A stretch of DNA of 64,000 bases from Larix kaempferi. Taxonomy: Eukaryota > Streptophyta > Pinopsida > Pinales > Pinaceae. The DNA lies in contig BSBM01001024.1 in assembly GCA_027924585.1 (NCBI GenBank), positions 3,658,001 through 3,722,000 on the forward strand, written 5' to 3'. The first letter of the stretch is position 1. Each line of letters begins with the position of its first letter. Under the pieces are notes generated by a model that was not told where the DNA came from, made no database searches, and saw only the letters and a program-made list of their open reading frames with translations. Made by a program: the position numbers and the translations under genes. Of this stretch, positions 46,782 through 59,506 are shown one piece after another.

Positions 46782-48012
46782 CTAATCGCACTGCTCATGG
46801 TAGCATACCACGGCTCTAGCCACCTTATGAAGGAGTTGGTCGATACGCTTGGGCCCATCCACGGTATGCCGCTGAAGATGAAGAGGGATGTCATCCATCC
46901 TCATAGCAGGGACTCCCATAGTCAAACCCTGAAGATTCCGCTCTACATCACGGAAACCTCTGGCTTCTTCTTCGTCTTCCTCCTCCTACTCAGCAGCATC
47001 CTGATGCTGGACCCCACCTCGGTGCAATGGCGAGTAACCCACTAGTATCCTTGGTCAACGATCAACGACATGCACATGTACATACATTAGATCTTTCTAC
47101 ACATTAATCACTAAAAATTACATATGTTAAAAATATTTAAAAACACATTGGTTAAGGTCATATACCTGAGTTGTCCCAATCCTCATCCTCAGGCAGTGCC
47201 AAGTCGATGTCCTCACGAAATTCCACCCCTTCATAGGGGAAGTCCTCTATCATGATAATCTGCTCCTTGAGCCACGAGAAGAAGTCTTCTCTGAATGCCA
47301 AGACTTGTGGCCCACGATTTGACCTGCATAATCACTCCATCACCCCATCTGTGGCTCGGTCATAGGACGAACATGCATGGATATTTGAGGATGAATAGGT
47401 CACCCTCTCTAGGAAGAAGGTGACTAGGATACTCCCATACCCAAACTGGCGAGTGTCCCCATTTATGCACTTGGTAACCTGTTCCTTGAGGTTGGTTAAG
47501 ACCCCTTCACACCAGTTGAACAGCATTGGTCCAATGCACTCTACAGCAAGATTCATTTTCCCTCGGGTTGCATGGTGACGACCCACACTACCTGTTGCTC
47601 GTGTTATGGTGAACAATATGGTTCTCATTGGAATATCTATCACATCCTTGATGGCCACTTTCCCACTTTTCTTTGAAGAACCCTACCTGCAGTAACGTAC
47701 AATCAAGTCACTTGTACTCTCTTATGAGGCCCTATGACCAGACAGGTTGACCCTTTCCCCTCTCTTGGAGAGGCCCGTGAGAAAGTAGATGTCCTCGAGC
47801 TCGATATCGAGGGTATGCTCCCCAATGCGGAAAGCCTGAATGTCACTATCCCATAATTGTATAATGTGATTCAAAATCCTTCCCTGCTTCCAAATGCCCC
47901 TAGTCTTGAAATATTTAAGTAACCCACATGCCTGCAGTGCATTCAGTGTCATTTGGTCATCTGCAGCCAATTGATCATCATTCTCATGTTCCCTCTCTTT
48001 CCAATCCACCAT
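46782..48012 (-). pseudogene. antisense plant mobile domain (PMD) gene, two exons
   Basis: Exon 1 runs 48012-47166 in one frame: MVDWKEREHENDD, ALQACGLLKYFKT, WDSDIQAFRIGEHTLDIELEDIYFLTGLSKRGE, TILFTITRATGS, NLKEQVTKC, FGYGSILVTFFLERV, and an acidic end (LALPEDEDWDNS). The donor CAG|GTATATG and acceptor ACTAG|TGGG (intron 47165-47042) keep phase. Exon 2 (47041-46782) gives an acidic stretch and MGVPAMRMDDIPLHLQ, ending at TAG. The DIYFLTGLS-RG block is the PMD hallmark. Internal stops (47722, 47683, 47332, 46986) make it a pseudogene. Antisense extra genes 3' of pol are known for some Tat-lineage elements (general knowledge). Confidence 0.78.
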
Positions 48013-50480
48013 CTTGACTCAAATGAGATGCAAACTCTTGTCAAAATCCAAATAAAGCATTCATGAGGACCTGGAAGACTGATTTCATGCCAAACATGAG
48101 GAACCAACTCATTTTTTTTCTTATTTTTCGTGATTTTCGCGCCTGGGCATTTTTGGGCTGCGCGAAAACTGTAAATTTCTGCACCCATGTCAAATACCCC
48201 TACGCGATAATCGGGGAATTTATGCGCTTCCCGACAGAGGGAGGCCGCGAAAATTCCAGACGCGAAAAATATGCCCTAGAGGCTCCTAAAAAAAAAAATT
48301 TAACATGAAATAAAAAAATAGAAAAAAATTGAAATGAAAGAGAAGCTCGAGAGCTCTTACCTGGTGTAGACGGATATCAGAATGGTGCCTTAGATCTCTG
48401 AATATGGTCACTTGAATATTTTCCTCCAATAGGTAAAACTCCCACTATAATTGAAAATGGCCAAGTTAAAATGGTAACTTCCTCTTTTACCTCTTATTTA
48501 TATAAGTTACATGGATATTTTTTCTCATTATTTTATTATAAATATCTTTTAGGTCAAAATTTTCACATTACTAATATCTTTTTCCAAGGTTTTATAAACC
48601 ATTTTTGATAGCGTCTCTATACATTGTTCACACTGGCGATATATCACTGTTTTGACCTTCACTTGAGTTGACTTTATCTTTTTTATGGTCTAGATTAAAA
48701 CCTGAAAAAGATTCCAAGCGCCTTTTCACACACGTCTCGTGCTTGTTAAAATTAAGTAAACGGGGGTCGAGCTTAGTCGAGTTTACTCATGCTCATAAAA
48801 CGATGAGGAAAGTATCATTTTGGTATTATTTTATTCTTTTTTCAGGCCAAAATGATTAAAAAATTACGAAAAAGACCATTGGAGTTCTCTTTAAGCTCTT
48901 TTCAGACTCCCTTGTTGCGAAAAGATTGCCAAGTGCACTTGTATCTTTCACACTTGTAAAAGTATTCGAAAGGACATCTATTCAGTGATAGGTTACCCCT
49001 TTTTCTGCCCGTCTAGAATATTTACGAGAAAGGAATACCTCAGTCAATCTCTGACTGGGAAAGTTCTCTCAGGAATTTGTTTACACTTTTTTGGGACTGG
49101 GGGACTAAAATTACAAAAAGTACATTTTGGAGCCTTCTTTAAGTTTTTCAGACTCTCTAAATATGAAAAATTGTCGATTTTTTCCTTCTTTGGACTCATT
49201 AAAATTTAACATCGAAGGGCCCATCTCCGAGACGAACCCCTCCTTTCTCAGGTTCGTAAAACTTGTGAGATCGAACTCATCTATGAGATGAGTTATACCG
49301 AGCATCTGTTATCCTCTTCAAGCTCGTACAACAACAAAGAGGTACTCGTCCATCATGTCGGGGGAAAAATGGGAAATGAGTCAAGTTTACCTTGTTGGCA
49401 GGTTGTCAGTCGTCACCTTTGAACATGGCATGCATCTATCCCTTGCCTTCTTTTGGGTATTCATCTTTTCCTGCTGAGTTATGATCATAGTCTCGAGTCG
49501 TCTCTTTGGCCACGAGTCCACTCATTGTTTGGTTGTTCTCTACTGTCTATAATCCCTGCTTCCAAGCTCTGCTTCATGCCGTTACATGTTCAAAGGGTCT
49601 GTGTTGCTTCGAGTCATCCATTATGTCAAATATTCCATTGTATCAGTACATGTCCTTTTGTTCCATTGTTACACACCTCTCTCATTCTAATTTTGTGTCG
49701 ATGATGTGGGATTCATCATGGCCCACCTTCGACAAGTTTGTTCTTGTCGACATCAAATCATTATCCAGCAAACAGGATTAGGAATCAACCATCAGTACCT
49801 TGGTTCCTACATGCCTCAATGGCAGGTTTCCTCATGTTCAACAATAGGTTTTTGTCATTTACCTCTGATCGAATAATCTCACGAGTGTTCGACGTCAACT
49901 CATCTATTCGCATTTTGTTGAGATGTACTAAGGATACCTTGGGGATCATTGTCATCATTGGTGATTTCCCTCACATTTGTTAATGGTTCACATCATTGGC
50001 TGGTAATCAAATGGTTTCTACCATGTTCGACTTCAACACCTTGTAATCACATGGCTAGATTCGTATCATTTTGGGATCGGGTAGAAGACCCTGGACACAT
50101 TGATTATGTCCAGGTTGCGATGGCTACTATTGAACATGTTTCCACATAATCATTATGTGGGTAACCTCATTGTTGTATTGTCACACAGATCCACTTATGT
50201 ATTGGTCGTGGCTATGTCATTATTGTCTCATGGATCTACGATTGTTAACAGTAGCCATGATTTGCCTACAATCTATATCATCTCAGTACTCATGGATCTG
50301 CAATGTGTTGGTCGGCAGCCATGCTTTGAGTCAGTTGTTCCAAGCATGGGTATGCCCGCCTCGGTGATGTTGTTGACATCTTGTTTCTGTTTCAGTTCCT
50401 TGTTCCTTCCCTCGATGCTATCTCTACGAAATTTATTTGTAAAGTCTTTCGGCCATCAGTCTCTTCTGACCTCACACTTT
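48013..50480. other. 3' region of the Tat-type element
   Basis: Contains the upstream region of the antisense gene, with many GCGAAAA/TTTCGCG words at 48120-48270, then AT-rich and later mixed DNA with chance open frames (49453-50516, +). No further domain recognised. Confidence 0.5.
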
Positions 50481-50490
50481 AAGGGGCATC
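50481..50490 (+). promoter_or_regulatory. polypurine tract of the Tat-type element
   Basis: AAGGGGCATC immediately before the 3' LTR start TGTTATACC. Confidence 0.8.
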
Positions 50491-51493
50491 TGTTATACCT
50501 CAAAGTTACACATTAAGCCCTAGTGTCGCATTCTTATACCATGTGACCTAACGACACTTATCCCTAATGATCTTCATACATTATTGGTACCCTCCTTGGT
50601 CTCATCTGGACACCCAGGAGAAAAATACATTGACTGAATGCCGAAGACATCACCTTACCTGCCATGTGTCACCAAATCTGACCCTATCTACAAATATTTT
50701 CGCATTTTGCGCATCTGCTGGGTAGAGACAATTAGGGTTGTCGCGCTATGCTCAGACCTTGGGGCGCGATAATTTAGCATTATGCTTAGACCCATGGGTG
50801 CGAAAATCCCTTTTTATCCTTTTTTCCATGGATCTTGGATCTCATCTTTCAAGATATTTTCTTGGGATTACTAGCTCTGATTTGATCCCAACCCCCTCTC
50901 TCTGTTTAGTATGCCTTATTCACTAAACACTCATTAGATCCACCTTACTCTCCTTTTGGTTAACCCTTCCAAGCACTATAAAGGAGAGGCCTTCCATGAG
51001 CCAAAGGGAGGACTTTTGGGACATCCAACCTATGATCTTGATACTTTTGTAGAGATATCTAGAGGACGAACTTGGAGCTGAAAGTTGGATTGGACATCAA
51101 GAAACCATTGTAAGCATGTTCAAGTTGTAATAAAGATAACGTGTCTTGTTTCCTAATTCATGTGTGTTTATTATGTTTCAATTACATGATTTGTATCTAG
51201 CTAGATTTGGATTCTAACTTTTGATTCAGGGTACTTGGAGAATTGTGTGTTCTTGTACATTGCCTGATCTTAACAAGTTCATTGCGAGGACTTCGAGGTC
51301 TAGACTACAAGCGGGACAAACATCAGAGTGAAAGGTTAGTCATCTTCTCTCACTTTTTTCAATACAAAAACCTTGAAATACTTGTTTAATATAGGATTCA
51401 AGATCGCATTTGTTTCATTTTTGTCTTAGCATAGATTCAGTTCATCCTGCTTTATCCTAAGAGGGCTTCTTTCTATCCGTAGGAAGAAATATC
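50491..51493 (+). repeat. 3' LTR of the Tat-type element (interrupted)
   Basis: Matches the 5' LTR along its length. The last few bases lie at 58110-58116, displaced by the copia insertion. TATA box at 50977-50982. Confidence 0.92.
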
Positions 51494-52139
51494 TGTTGAT
51501 GTATATGTAACTTCGGAATGTATTTCATCTACGTATTTTATTGTACTCCTATAGAGATGTATTATTCCTCTATACGGAAGTGTTTGTATTCCTATAGAGA
51601 TGTTACTATTCTTCTATACGGAAGTGTCGTCATTTATATTGTAAGTGTCGTAACTTATACCTGATGGGTTATTAGAACACCTTGGTGGGGTCGGCCTTGT
51701 ATAAGTCATGTGGGTCAAAGGGTTATTAGACCACCTTATTGGGGGTCGGCCCTGTCAGCATTATGCTATGTGGTTAAGTTGAGGCTGACCTAGTAAAGGT
51801 TATTAGGCAAGTCAAGTCATGTATAAATAGAGTGCGGGAGGCACTTTATTTGATCATTCACTTTCACACTCATACTCTCATTGGAGAATGGCGCACTTGT
51901 GGAGGAGGAGAAGTTGCTGCTAGGAGAAGACTATCTCTTATGCTTGGGTTGTATCATTGCTTTATCTATCTCTGAGGAAGTTGCAGGGTTTTTCACCTTC
52001 TTGGTTTTCCCCAGTGAAACTCTGTGTCTCTTGTGTGCTTGCTTTATTGTGTCCATGATTGATATGATGTAGATATGCTATACATGTTATTCTCTCAGTT
52101 AAGATCCTAGATCATATTTTAAATTCTGAAAAATTAACA
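51494..52139 (+). repeat. copia 5' LTR
   Basis: TGTTGATGTATATG...AAATTAACA. U3 contains a duplicated block of about 40 bp (CTCCTATAGAGATGTATTAT...ATACGGAAGTGT). TATAAATA lies at 51822-51829. Confidence 0.95.
51822..51829 (+). promoter_or_regulatory. TATA box in the copia LTR
   Basis: TATAAATA in GTATAAATAGAGTGCGGGAGG, conserved at 57787-57794 in the 3' LTR and in the minus-strand element (about 59816-59826). Confidence 0.75.
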
Positions 52140-52151
52140 TGGTATCAAAGC
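52140..52151 (+). promoter_or_regulatory. primer-binding site, initiator-Met tRNA
   Basis: TGGTATCAAAGC, one mismatch to the usual TGGTATCAGAGC, directly after the 5' LTR. Confidence 0.9.
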
Positions 52152-54812
52152 TAGCCTGAAAGAAGGCATGGTATGGCATTTATGACACTTGTTGCACTTG
52201 CGAAGCTAGGGCTTGATATAGCAAAAACCAGTCATTGTAGAAATTTTGCTATAAATCCATTTCGACAAGTTTTAGGATCAGAAATTATTACAGGTCGAAG
52301 ATAAGATCCTCTTGTACCTTGTGTCCAAAGAATGAATTCTAATTCGTTGTACTTTGTGATTTATGATCTGTACAATATAGGGTTTCTGCCTCTTCCAGAT
52401 CTGAGTCATAAACAGGTGACCTAGGAAAAAAGATCATAACTTGGGCTAGGAAGCTCCAAATGAAATTTAGTAAAATGTGACAGGTAGGGTACGGACTGTA
52501 CTTTCACAAGACGAAGGTTCAGAGGCTGAAAGTGAACCAATGACATGTGGAACTCCGTACAAGTTCGCTCTCATGTTTTATCCCACAAATAGGACACATT
52601 GCGACACTTGGAATAACTATCTCTCAGAGAATCCAATTGAGGTAAGACCTATGGGGTTGGAAAGATGACAGGTTAGGCTACCACAAGTCAAAGTTTCAGA
52701 CCCTGTGGATTCATAATTGCGGAGTTACACTAGAAACAATCAGGCAAATATTTCTGTCAAAACAAAATTGGATTTTGAGCACCTTCATTCATGGCTCCGG
52801 GAATTAGGGTTTCAGAGAAAGTTGGTATTTTTGTAATCGGAGACCATGGCTGAATTCTACTCATAAAAATTAAAATTTAGAGACCAAGATCAAATTTTTT
52901 GGTTGGGTAGAAGGTCGAGCTTAATTAAACCCTAGTTCGGGATTTTGATCAGAAAGGTGGAAAATTAGGGCTTATGAAAAAGTTGGAATTTCTGAATTCT
53001 GTGACCACGACTGGAAGCTCCTCATAAAAACTGAATTTTAGAGCTTTGGATCGAACTTTTTGATTGGGAAGAAGGGTGGGCTTTATCAAACCCTAGTTCA
53101 GGATCCTGTCAAGAAGATTCAGAAGTTTCAAAGGCAATTTGAGGGGTGAAACTTTGCAGTTTTCAAATTCTAAGTATACCAGCTTGATAAGCTCATCAAG
53201 GCGCATCTTTCTATCCTTTCAGAAGTTTGAAATTCAAAGTTTGAATTTTTAGGGTTTCTCTAACAAACCCTAATCCATCTCCATATCCAATTTCTGCAAA
53301 TCAAGTGGATTGGGTTAATACTAGAAGAGAATGGATTGGTCACTTGCATAGTGAAGAAGTTCCAGTTTCAGAGGGAGATAAGGCTAAGGCCTTACATAAG
53401 AAGATTACAAGTAATCTCGACAAGTATGACTTATCCAGGTATGTTTTGAGATCTGTTCATGATTAAGTTTATGGTATGTTTGTCTTAATTAAGGTTAGTA
53501 CAATCTTGATTAACTTTAGACTTGTCGTATCACCTTAATAGAATTATGAATGCATGATAGAAGATATTCATTGATTGGGGTTTTGACACTTATGATTGTA
53601 CTAATGCATTGTGGTGTTGTATGAGGTTGATGGTGTTCGCTAACATGAAAGGTACATCAAGAAAGACAAATCATGTTCTAGTTCAAGAACATATGACCAT
53701 GGTGACATGAAGACAAAGGTTCATCCATTTCCATGGATCACATAGAAGATCTACTTACGAGGTATGTATAACTTGGTTCTATAATGGTTAACCTATGAGA
53801 TATGCAGGTTACTAGCACAAGTCACTTAAGAGAATAAGAAGACATCATGTGGGTATGTTAGACAATAACCAGCTAACATATTAATCCAGGTATGTTTTTT
53901 CTATATCAAGTTAGAATCCTACCTTGTGTTAGAATCTCTTATATAAGTATACATGGCATGATTGATAATGATTATTCATTGAAGTTGGTAATCGTGGGTT
54001 TAGGCATATTATGCTTCTTACTTTGATTGATGATATGACTAACCAGAAGAGTCCTATAGTCAATAAGAATATGCATGAGTAAAAGAAGTATTCCATGAAA
54101 CCTTGAATACTAATGTTTATTATCTGTGTTTGAAATGATCATGACTATACATGTTTAAGATTATGTTGTTTTAGTATCTATACTAATGAATGTATGATTA
54201 TGTATGAGATCTCAAGGATGGCACAATCATGACACTAGTGCACACTTAAGCATGCATAGTGGTCTAGGATGAATATAAGTCCAAGGATAGGTAATCTAGG
54301 AAGCAAAGATCAAGAGGGAGCACACTCCAGTAGTTCCTGCAAGGAAACAAATATTGACATGGAGTCCACCCTACAACCAAATAAAGATAAGTATTTGAAT
54401 TGTCATTTTTTTTGCATACTTGTTTGTTTAAATAATATTGTTCAAAGATGTATATGCCTATGTTCCTAGACTTAGGGTGTGTATTACACATATTAGAATA
54501 ATTGCATTAATGCACAGTATACTACTAATATGCATGTGATGGGTAAGTGGCCTATGGCACTGTACAACATTCCATTGCTACTTATCTAGAATGAAACCTC
54601 TTTGCTGACATGTTGGGAGTTGTGCACACTCTTAACAATGTTCTGGTAGAGATTGGAAGGCATCTAGAAAGTTACAGAATATGGATAAATGTTGTATTGA
54701 AGCATTGGCTAAGATAATTGCATCACTGTATGACATATTTATTTATGTGTAAGAATTTGTTCTGAAAACTATGAGATGTTTTCTAATCATGCAATTTAAC
54801 TTGTTTTGTAGG
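52152..54812 (+). pseudogene. copia leader and decayed gag / linker region
   Basis: About 1.1 kb of leader, then short coding-like pieces: WVNTRREWIGHLHSEEVPVSEG...KALHKKITSNLDKYDLS (53300-53440, gag N-terminus-like) and SPRIGNLGSKDQEGAHSSSS...LQPNKDK (54272-54390), the latter also present in the second copy. Between them are several donor-like AGGTATGT words (53440, 53760, 53887). No protease or integrase was found. The block 54391-54812 ends at an acceptor-like TTGTTTTGTAG directly before the RT lead-in. Confidence 0.5.
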
Positions 54813-56407
54813 AAAGATCATATACCATCACCTACAAAAGAAGGACTACAACATTTGTTCAACAACAAAGTTATCTATTGAAGATATTGAAGTTCCCAGG
54901 ATTTGGGAAGAACGCCATGATCGAGGAGTACCATTCGACCATGAAGAATGATGTTTGGGATGCAATCCCAAGACCTGAAGGGAAGTCTGTTGTGACTTCC
55001 AAATGCATCTACAAGATCAAGCATGCTGCAGATGGTAGCATAGAGAAATAAAAAAGCGAGATTTGTAGCTCATGGCTTCTCCCAAAAAGAGGGGATAGAC
55101 TATGAAGAGACTTTTTCCCTTGTAGCCAGATACACTTCCATCAGATTAGTACTTGTTCTGGCTATAGTGATGAAGTGGAAGATACACCAGATGGACGTCA
55201 AGACAACTTTCTTGAATGGTGTAGTCGAGGAGTAAGTGTATGTGGAGCATCCACTTGGTTTTGAGACACATGACAGGGAGTCATATGTGTGCAGACTGAA
55301 GTAAGCCTTGTATGGCTTGAAGCAAGCTCCTAGGACTTGGTATGGTAGGATAGACAGCTTTCTATCCAATTTTGTCTTTACTAAGAGTAAAGCATATTCC
55401 AACCTTTACTACAAGGTTGAGGAATGCAATCCTGTGATACTACTCTTGTATGTGAATGACGTATTTGTAACAAGAGAGGATGGATTGATTGCCGATACCG
55501 AGAGGAATCTTGATGTCATGTTTGATATGAAGGACTTGGGTATGATGCACTACTTTCTAGGCATGGAGGTGTGGTAGATTGCAGATGAAATCTTCCTTGG
55601 ACAAGGGAAGTATACAATAGAGATCCTGAAGAGATTCAGGATGATGGACTGCAAGGCCATGGCCACACTTATGGCATCGAACCTGAAGCTTCTGTGTGAT
55701 GCTTCATCTGATCCGGTTGATGTCACTATGTATCGTCAGATGATTGGGTCCTCTATGTACCTCACGAACACAAGACCATATATTTTCTTTGCAGTGAACA
55801 CATTGAGCTAGTTCTTGATGGATCCGAGAGGTGTTCACCTGGTTGTTGTAAAGCATATTCTAAGGTACCTGAAGGGTATGGTTGATTATGGGCTCAAGTA
55901 TGATGCGAATCAAAAGTTTAACCTGTAGTGTTATGATTCGAACTGGGCTGGCAGTGCTGTAGACAAGAAAAGCACTTCTAGGTGTTGCTTCATTATGGGA
56001 TCAGGTGTGATCTCTTGGTTTAGAAGGAAGCAGTCCTGTGTAGCACTGAGTACAGTTGAAGCAGAGTATGTTGCATCTTGTTCGGCTGGTTGTGAGGCAG
56101 TATGGCTTTGGAATCTACTGTTTGAGCTATTTGATCTCCCGTTGGAGGGTATTGGTATATTTTGTGACAACCAGAGTTTTGTGAAGCTGTCTGAGAACCC
56201 GGTGTTCCACGACAGGTCGAAGCACATTGAATCAAATATCACTATATCAGGGATATGGTGCAAAGATGAGCAGTGAAGCTCCTGTATGTTGTGACGGATG
56301 AGCAGGTTGTGGATGTGTTGACGAAACCACTAGCCTGAGTGAAGTTTGAGTACTTCAGAGAGAAGCTTGGTGTTCTTCAAATTGACGACAATTCAAGGAA
56401 GAAGTGA
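54813..56407 (+). pseudogene. copia reverse transcriptase and RNase H
   Basis: RT lead-in (SIEDIEVPRIW, NDVWDAIPRPEGKSVVTSK), then FVAHGFSQKEGIDYEETF, MYGLKQAPRTWY, catalytic box Y-V-N-D (Asn codon AAT 55455-55457 where Asp is expected), MKDLGMMHYFLGMEVW, MATPMASNLK-type text, and RNase H with GSGVISWFRRKQSCVALSTVEAEYV, FCDNQSFVKLSENPVFHDRSKHIE. Numerous stops and frameshifts (55200-55310, 55576, 55810, 55926). Inactive. Confidence 0.9.
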
Positions 56408-56479
56408 TGGACACATTTGCAGGAGCCATTCCAAGCATGGTGAGAGGAGGATCCTTCCCATGGCTGTTGATGTAAGCAC

Positions 56480-57200
56480 TAGATGATGAGCATTAGGACG
56501 ATGCTCCAGTTACTTCTCTGTATATGCACCATGTTGGATGCTTGTTATGATCAGTTGGATCATGTATATCTATATGCATCATGTTGGATGCTTGGATCAT
56601 GTATGTTGATATATATTAGGTGGATACATTGTATGATTAGGTGGATCATGTATCTATGTATGTATCAGGTGGATACATTATATAATCAGGTGGATCATGT
56701 ATGATGATATATATTAGGTAGATACTTGGTATGCATTAGGTGGATGCATTGTATGATCAGGATGATCATATATGACGAGCTTCAAGATGTTTCTCCAGAT
56801 GACATGCATCAGGATGATGCAGTGATGATGATCAGGATGATCATGTACATCAGGGCGATGTATGGTGAGTATCAGGTGGATACTTTGTGGCCGTGGATAG
56901 GTTGTGCAAGGGTAGCATGTAATAAGTCCTGGAGATCTGGACAGGATGAAAAAGGCCTCAGATGCTCTTTAGAGATCTTGCTTGGCAAGACACTCTTTTA
57001 AGGTTTTGTGGTAGGGGTCACATGTAATAAGTCCTGGAGATCTGGACAGGATGAAAAAGGCCTCAGATGCTCTTTAGTTATCTTGCTTGGAAAAATAATC
57101 TTTTAAGGTTTTGTGAAAGTCACATGTAAAATATCCTGGGAGATCCGATAGGTTGAGTTGTGTGCTTGTAAAATGCCTGGGATGCTCTTTCGAGGTTTTG
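56480..57200 (+). repeat. copia 3' UTR minisatellites
   Basis: Two repeat families lie between RNase H and the 3' LTR. At 56520-56880 are units of GATCA(G)GTGGATCATGTAT and ATATATTAGGTGGATAC, encoding nothing. At 56921-57130 a 105-bp unit (start AATAAGTCCTGGAGATCTGG at 56921 and 57026) is present about twice, with a degenerate third. Confidence 0.88.
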
Positions 57201-57458
57201 TTGACGCATGTAATAAGTCTTGAGGATTCCACAGTATGGCCAGTGATGAAGACCTACAGGTGGTGGGCCTACATCCAGTATAAAAAAGGACTGGCTCTGT
57301 AGAACTTCCTATGACAAGTAGATCAAAGATTGATTGAGATAGCAACAGCAGTGACGATGACGATCATTCGATGACGATGATCCAGTGATGATGATCCAGA
57401 GAAGAAGACTTTTGCTAGCAGATCCGTGTCAAGAAATACCTTCCTAGTTAAGAGGGAG

Positions 57459-58104
57459 TGTTGATGTATATGTAACTTCGGAATGTTTTTCATCTATGTA
57501 TTTTATTGTACTCCTATAGAGATGTATTATTCCTTTATACGGAAGTGTTTGTACTCCTATAGAGATGTTATTATTCCTCTATACGGAAGTGTCGTCATTT
57601 ATATTGCAAGTGTCGTAACTTATACCTGATGGGTTATTAGACCACCTTGGTGGGGTCGGCCCTGTATAAGTCATTTGGGTCAAAGGGTTATTAGACCACC
57701 CTATTGGGGGTCGACCCTGTCAGCATTATGCTATGTGGTTAAGTTGAGGCCGACCTAGTAAAGGTTATTAGGCAAGTCAAGTCATGTATAAATAGAGTGC
57801 GGGAGGAACTCTATTTGATCATTCACTTTCTCACTCATACTCTCATTGGAGAATGGCGCACTTGTGGAGGAGGAGAAGCTGCTCTTAGGAGAAGACTATC
57901 TCTTATGCTTGGGTTGTATCATTGCTCTATCTATCTCTGAGGAAGTTGCATGGTTTTTCACCTTCTTGGTTTTCCCCGGTGAAACTCTGTGTCTCTTGTG
58001 TGCTTGATTTATTGTGTCCATGATTGATATGATGTAGATATGTTGTACATGTTATTCTCTCAGTTAAAATCCTAGATCATATTGCAAATTATGAAAAAAT
58101 AACA
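57459..58104 (+). repeat. copia 3' LTR
   Basis: Preceded by a purine tract (AAGAGGGAG, 57450-57458). It begins TGTTGATGTATATG and ends AAAAAATAACA, followed by ATCTC. Confidence 0.95.
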
Positions 58105-58116
58105 ATCTCTGCAATA

Positions 58117-59506
58117 GTGCATCCTGCATATACACTAGGTATAATGGAACAACTAGCGTATAAGAACAAAAATAGGGAACAATGGTTCTTGAAGGGAAAA
58201 TAATGGATCTGAGTCAATACAATGGATACTGAAGGCCAATAAATGTTGATTCTCACAAGGTGGAAAAACACGTTGTAACATATGCCCCCTAATGTCTGAG
58301 GTCAGAGAAGGTACTATGATGGCCGAAATGCATTATAAATCTCAGAAGTGGAGTGATGGAGACACAACTGGAAGGAGTAGCCCACTCCTCATAGTACAAA
58401 GATATCTCTGAATACATATCGGTACAATACAACAATCTAATACAATGGCCATGAATAGGCAGTACATAATAAAGATATGTCATAGGTGATCATAGCCATG
58501 ATCCATCTACAGTGAGAGACGATCTCCTGCTGAAAAGGAAACAACTCGTGCAAACTAGAGGTACAAATTGTTGATGTATGAGAAATGGCATCTCATAAGT
58601 ACAATCACGATCATAGTAGCATACTAAATGCCACTAATTCCTGGGGTCTTCTACAAAAATCATCTATGGCACAAGTCCCATCAAGTGAAAAAAGGTCTTG
58701 AAGTCGAACCTGATGTGACATCGTCTGATTACCGGTAAATGATGTATACCGTTAACAGACGTGAGATAACCCACCAATGATGAAAATGGGCATCAAAGCA
58801 CACAATACAATCATCAAAGTGTGAATAGATGTGTTGAGGTCAAACATTAGGATGAATCCATCGATCAGGGGACATTGATGTATTCCCAAAAATGTCGAAG
58901 GTGAGAGGACCTACCACTAATGACTGCAAGCCTCAAGGTACTCAACCTAACTCTAAGTCTCAATTTTAGAATAAATGAGTTAAAGTTGATGAAACGAAAC
59001 TCACTGGAAGGAGGGCATTAATGCATCCCCCATCAACCAGCATAAGGTAACAGCTACGCTGACAGATTTGGAATAACTCAGACGAATAGAATGGACTAAC
59101 TCGATAAGGATGGATGACATGCAATAGTCAAGAGATCTGAGGAGTGGCCGAATCTGGTTTCAAGACTTCCTTTGAACAAGAGCATGAGCAGATGGATAGA
59201 CTCAGGCAGCATAGACTCAAGTACTAGATGATAATAACACCGTGCAATGCAGGAGGCATCAACAAAGGTCTCCATAATGACTGGAAGCTTAACTAGTCAG
59301 CGGAGTAAAATATGAGAAATGAGTACAACTCCGAAGGTCCTACTATAGTCCCAACTCATAATGAATGGAGTGGAGTGAATGATCTGTTCAAAGGAGACAC
59401 AATAGCTGCCAATAAGTAGTAAATATTTTTTTGTCTAGATTTTTTAGTTTTTTTTTTTTTGGTCTTTTTCATATTCTGAAAGATTGAAAAAGAATAAAAT
59501 TGCTTA
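58117..59506. other. host DNA between the copia elements, no gene recognised
   Basis: AT-rich DNA without known domains or LTR edges; short open frames only. A poly-T run lies at about 59445-59462 near the left edge of the second copia LTR. Confidence 0.5.

Larger units (their letters stand above)
51494..58104 (+). mobile_element. complete Ty1/copia element
   Basis: 6611 bp: LTRs at 51494-52139 and 57459-58104 (646 bp each, roughly 27-30 mismatches by eye, about 4%), PBS and PPT present. Target duplication ATATC/ATCTC (one mismatch) within AGAAATCTCTGCA of the Tat-type LTR. Coding region decayed; RT and RNase H remain, no integrase recognised. Confidence 0.93.
31799..58116 (+). mobile_element. 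giant Tat-type Ty3/gypsy element with nested insertions
   Basis: LTRs at 31799-32807 and 50491-51493 (plus 58110-58116) bracket, in order, a leader with PBS, gag, protease, RT, RNase H, integrase, an Archaea-type RNase H and an antisense plant-mobile-domain gene, with a polypurine tract before the 3' LTR. Four insertions lie inside: a solo LTR (34416-34782), an inverted LTR derivative (40961-42052), a solo LTR (44018-45158) and a copia element (51494-58104). Without them the element is about 17 kb. No matching target duplication is clear (AGGTG left, GTGCA right), so membership of both LTRs in one insertion rests on PBS, PPT and domain order. Confidence 0.85.

Noticed and set aside
51881-52072. 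63-codon open frame in the copia LTR, partly kept in other LTR copies
   Set aside because: It does not start at an ATG in all copies, and the reading frame changes between LTRs. Similarity is that of the LTR DNA.
31794-58121. Target-site duplication for the Tat-type element
   Set aside because: AGGTG and GTGCA do not match. Shifting the boundaries by a few bases gives only partial matches.
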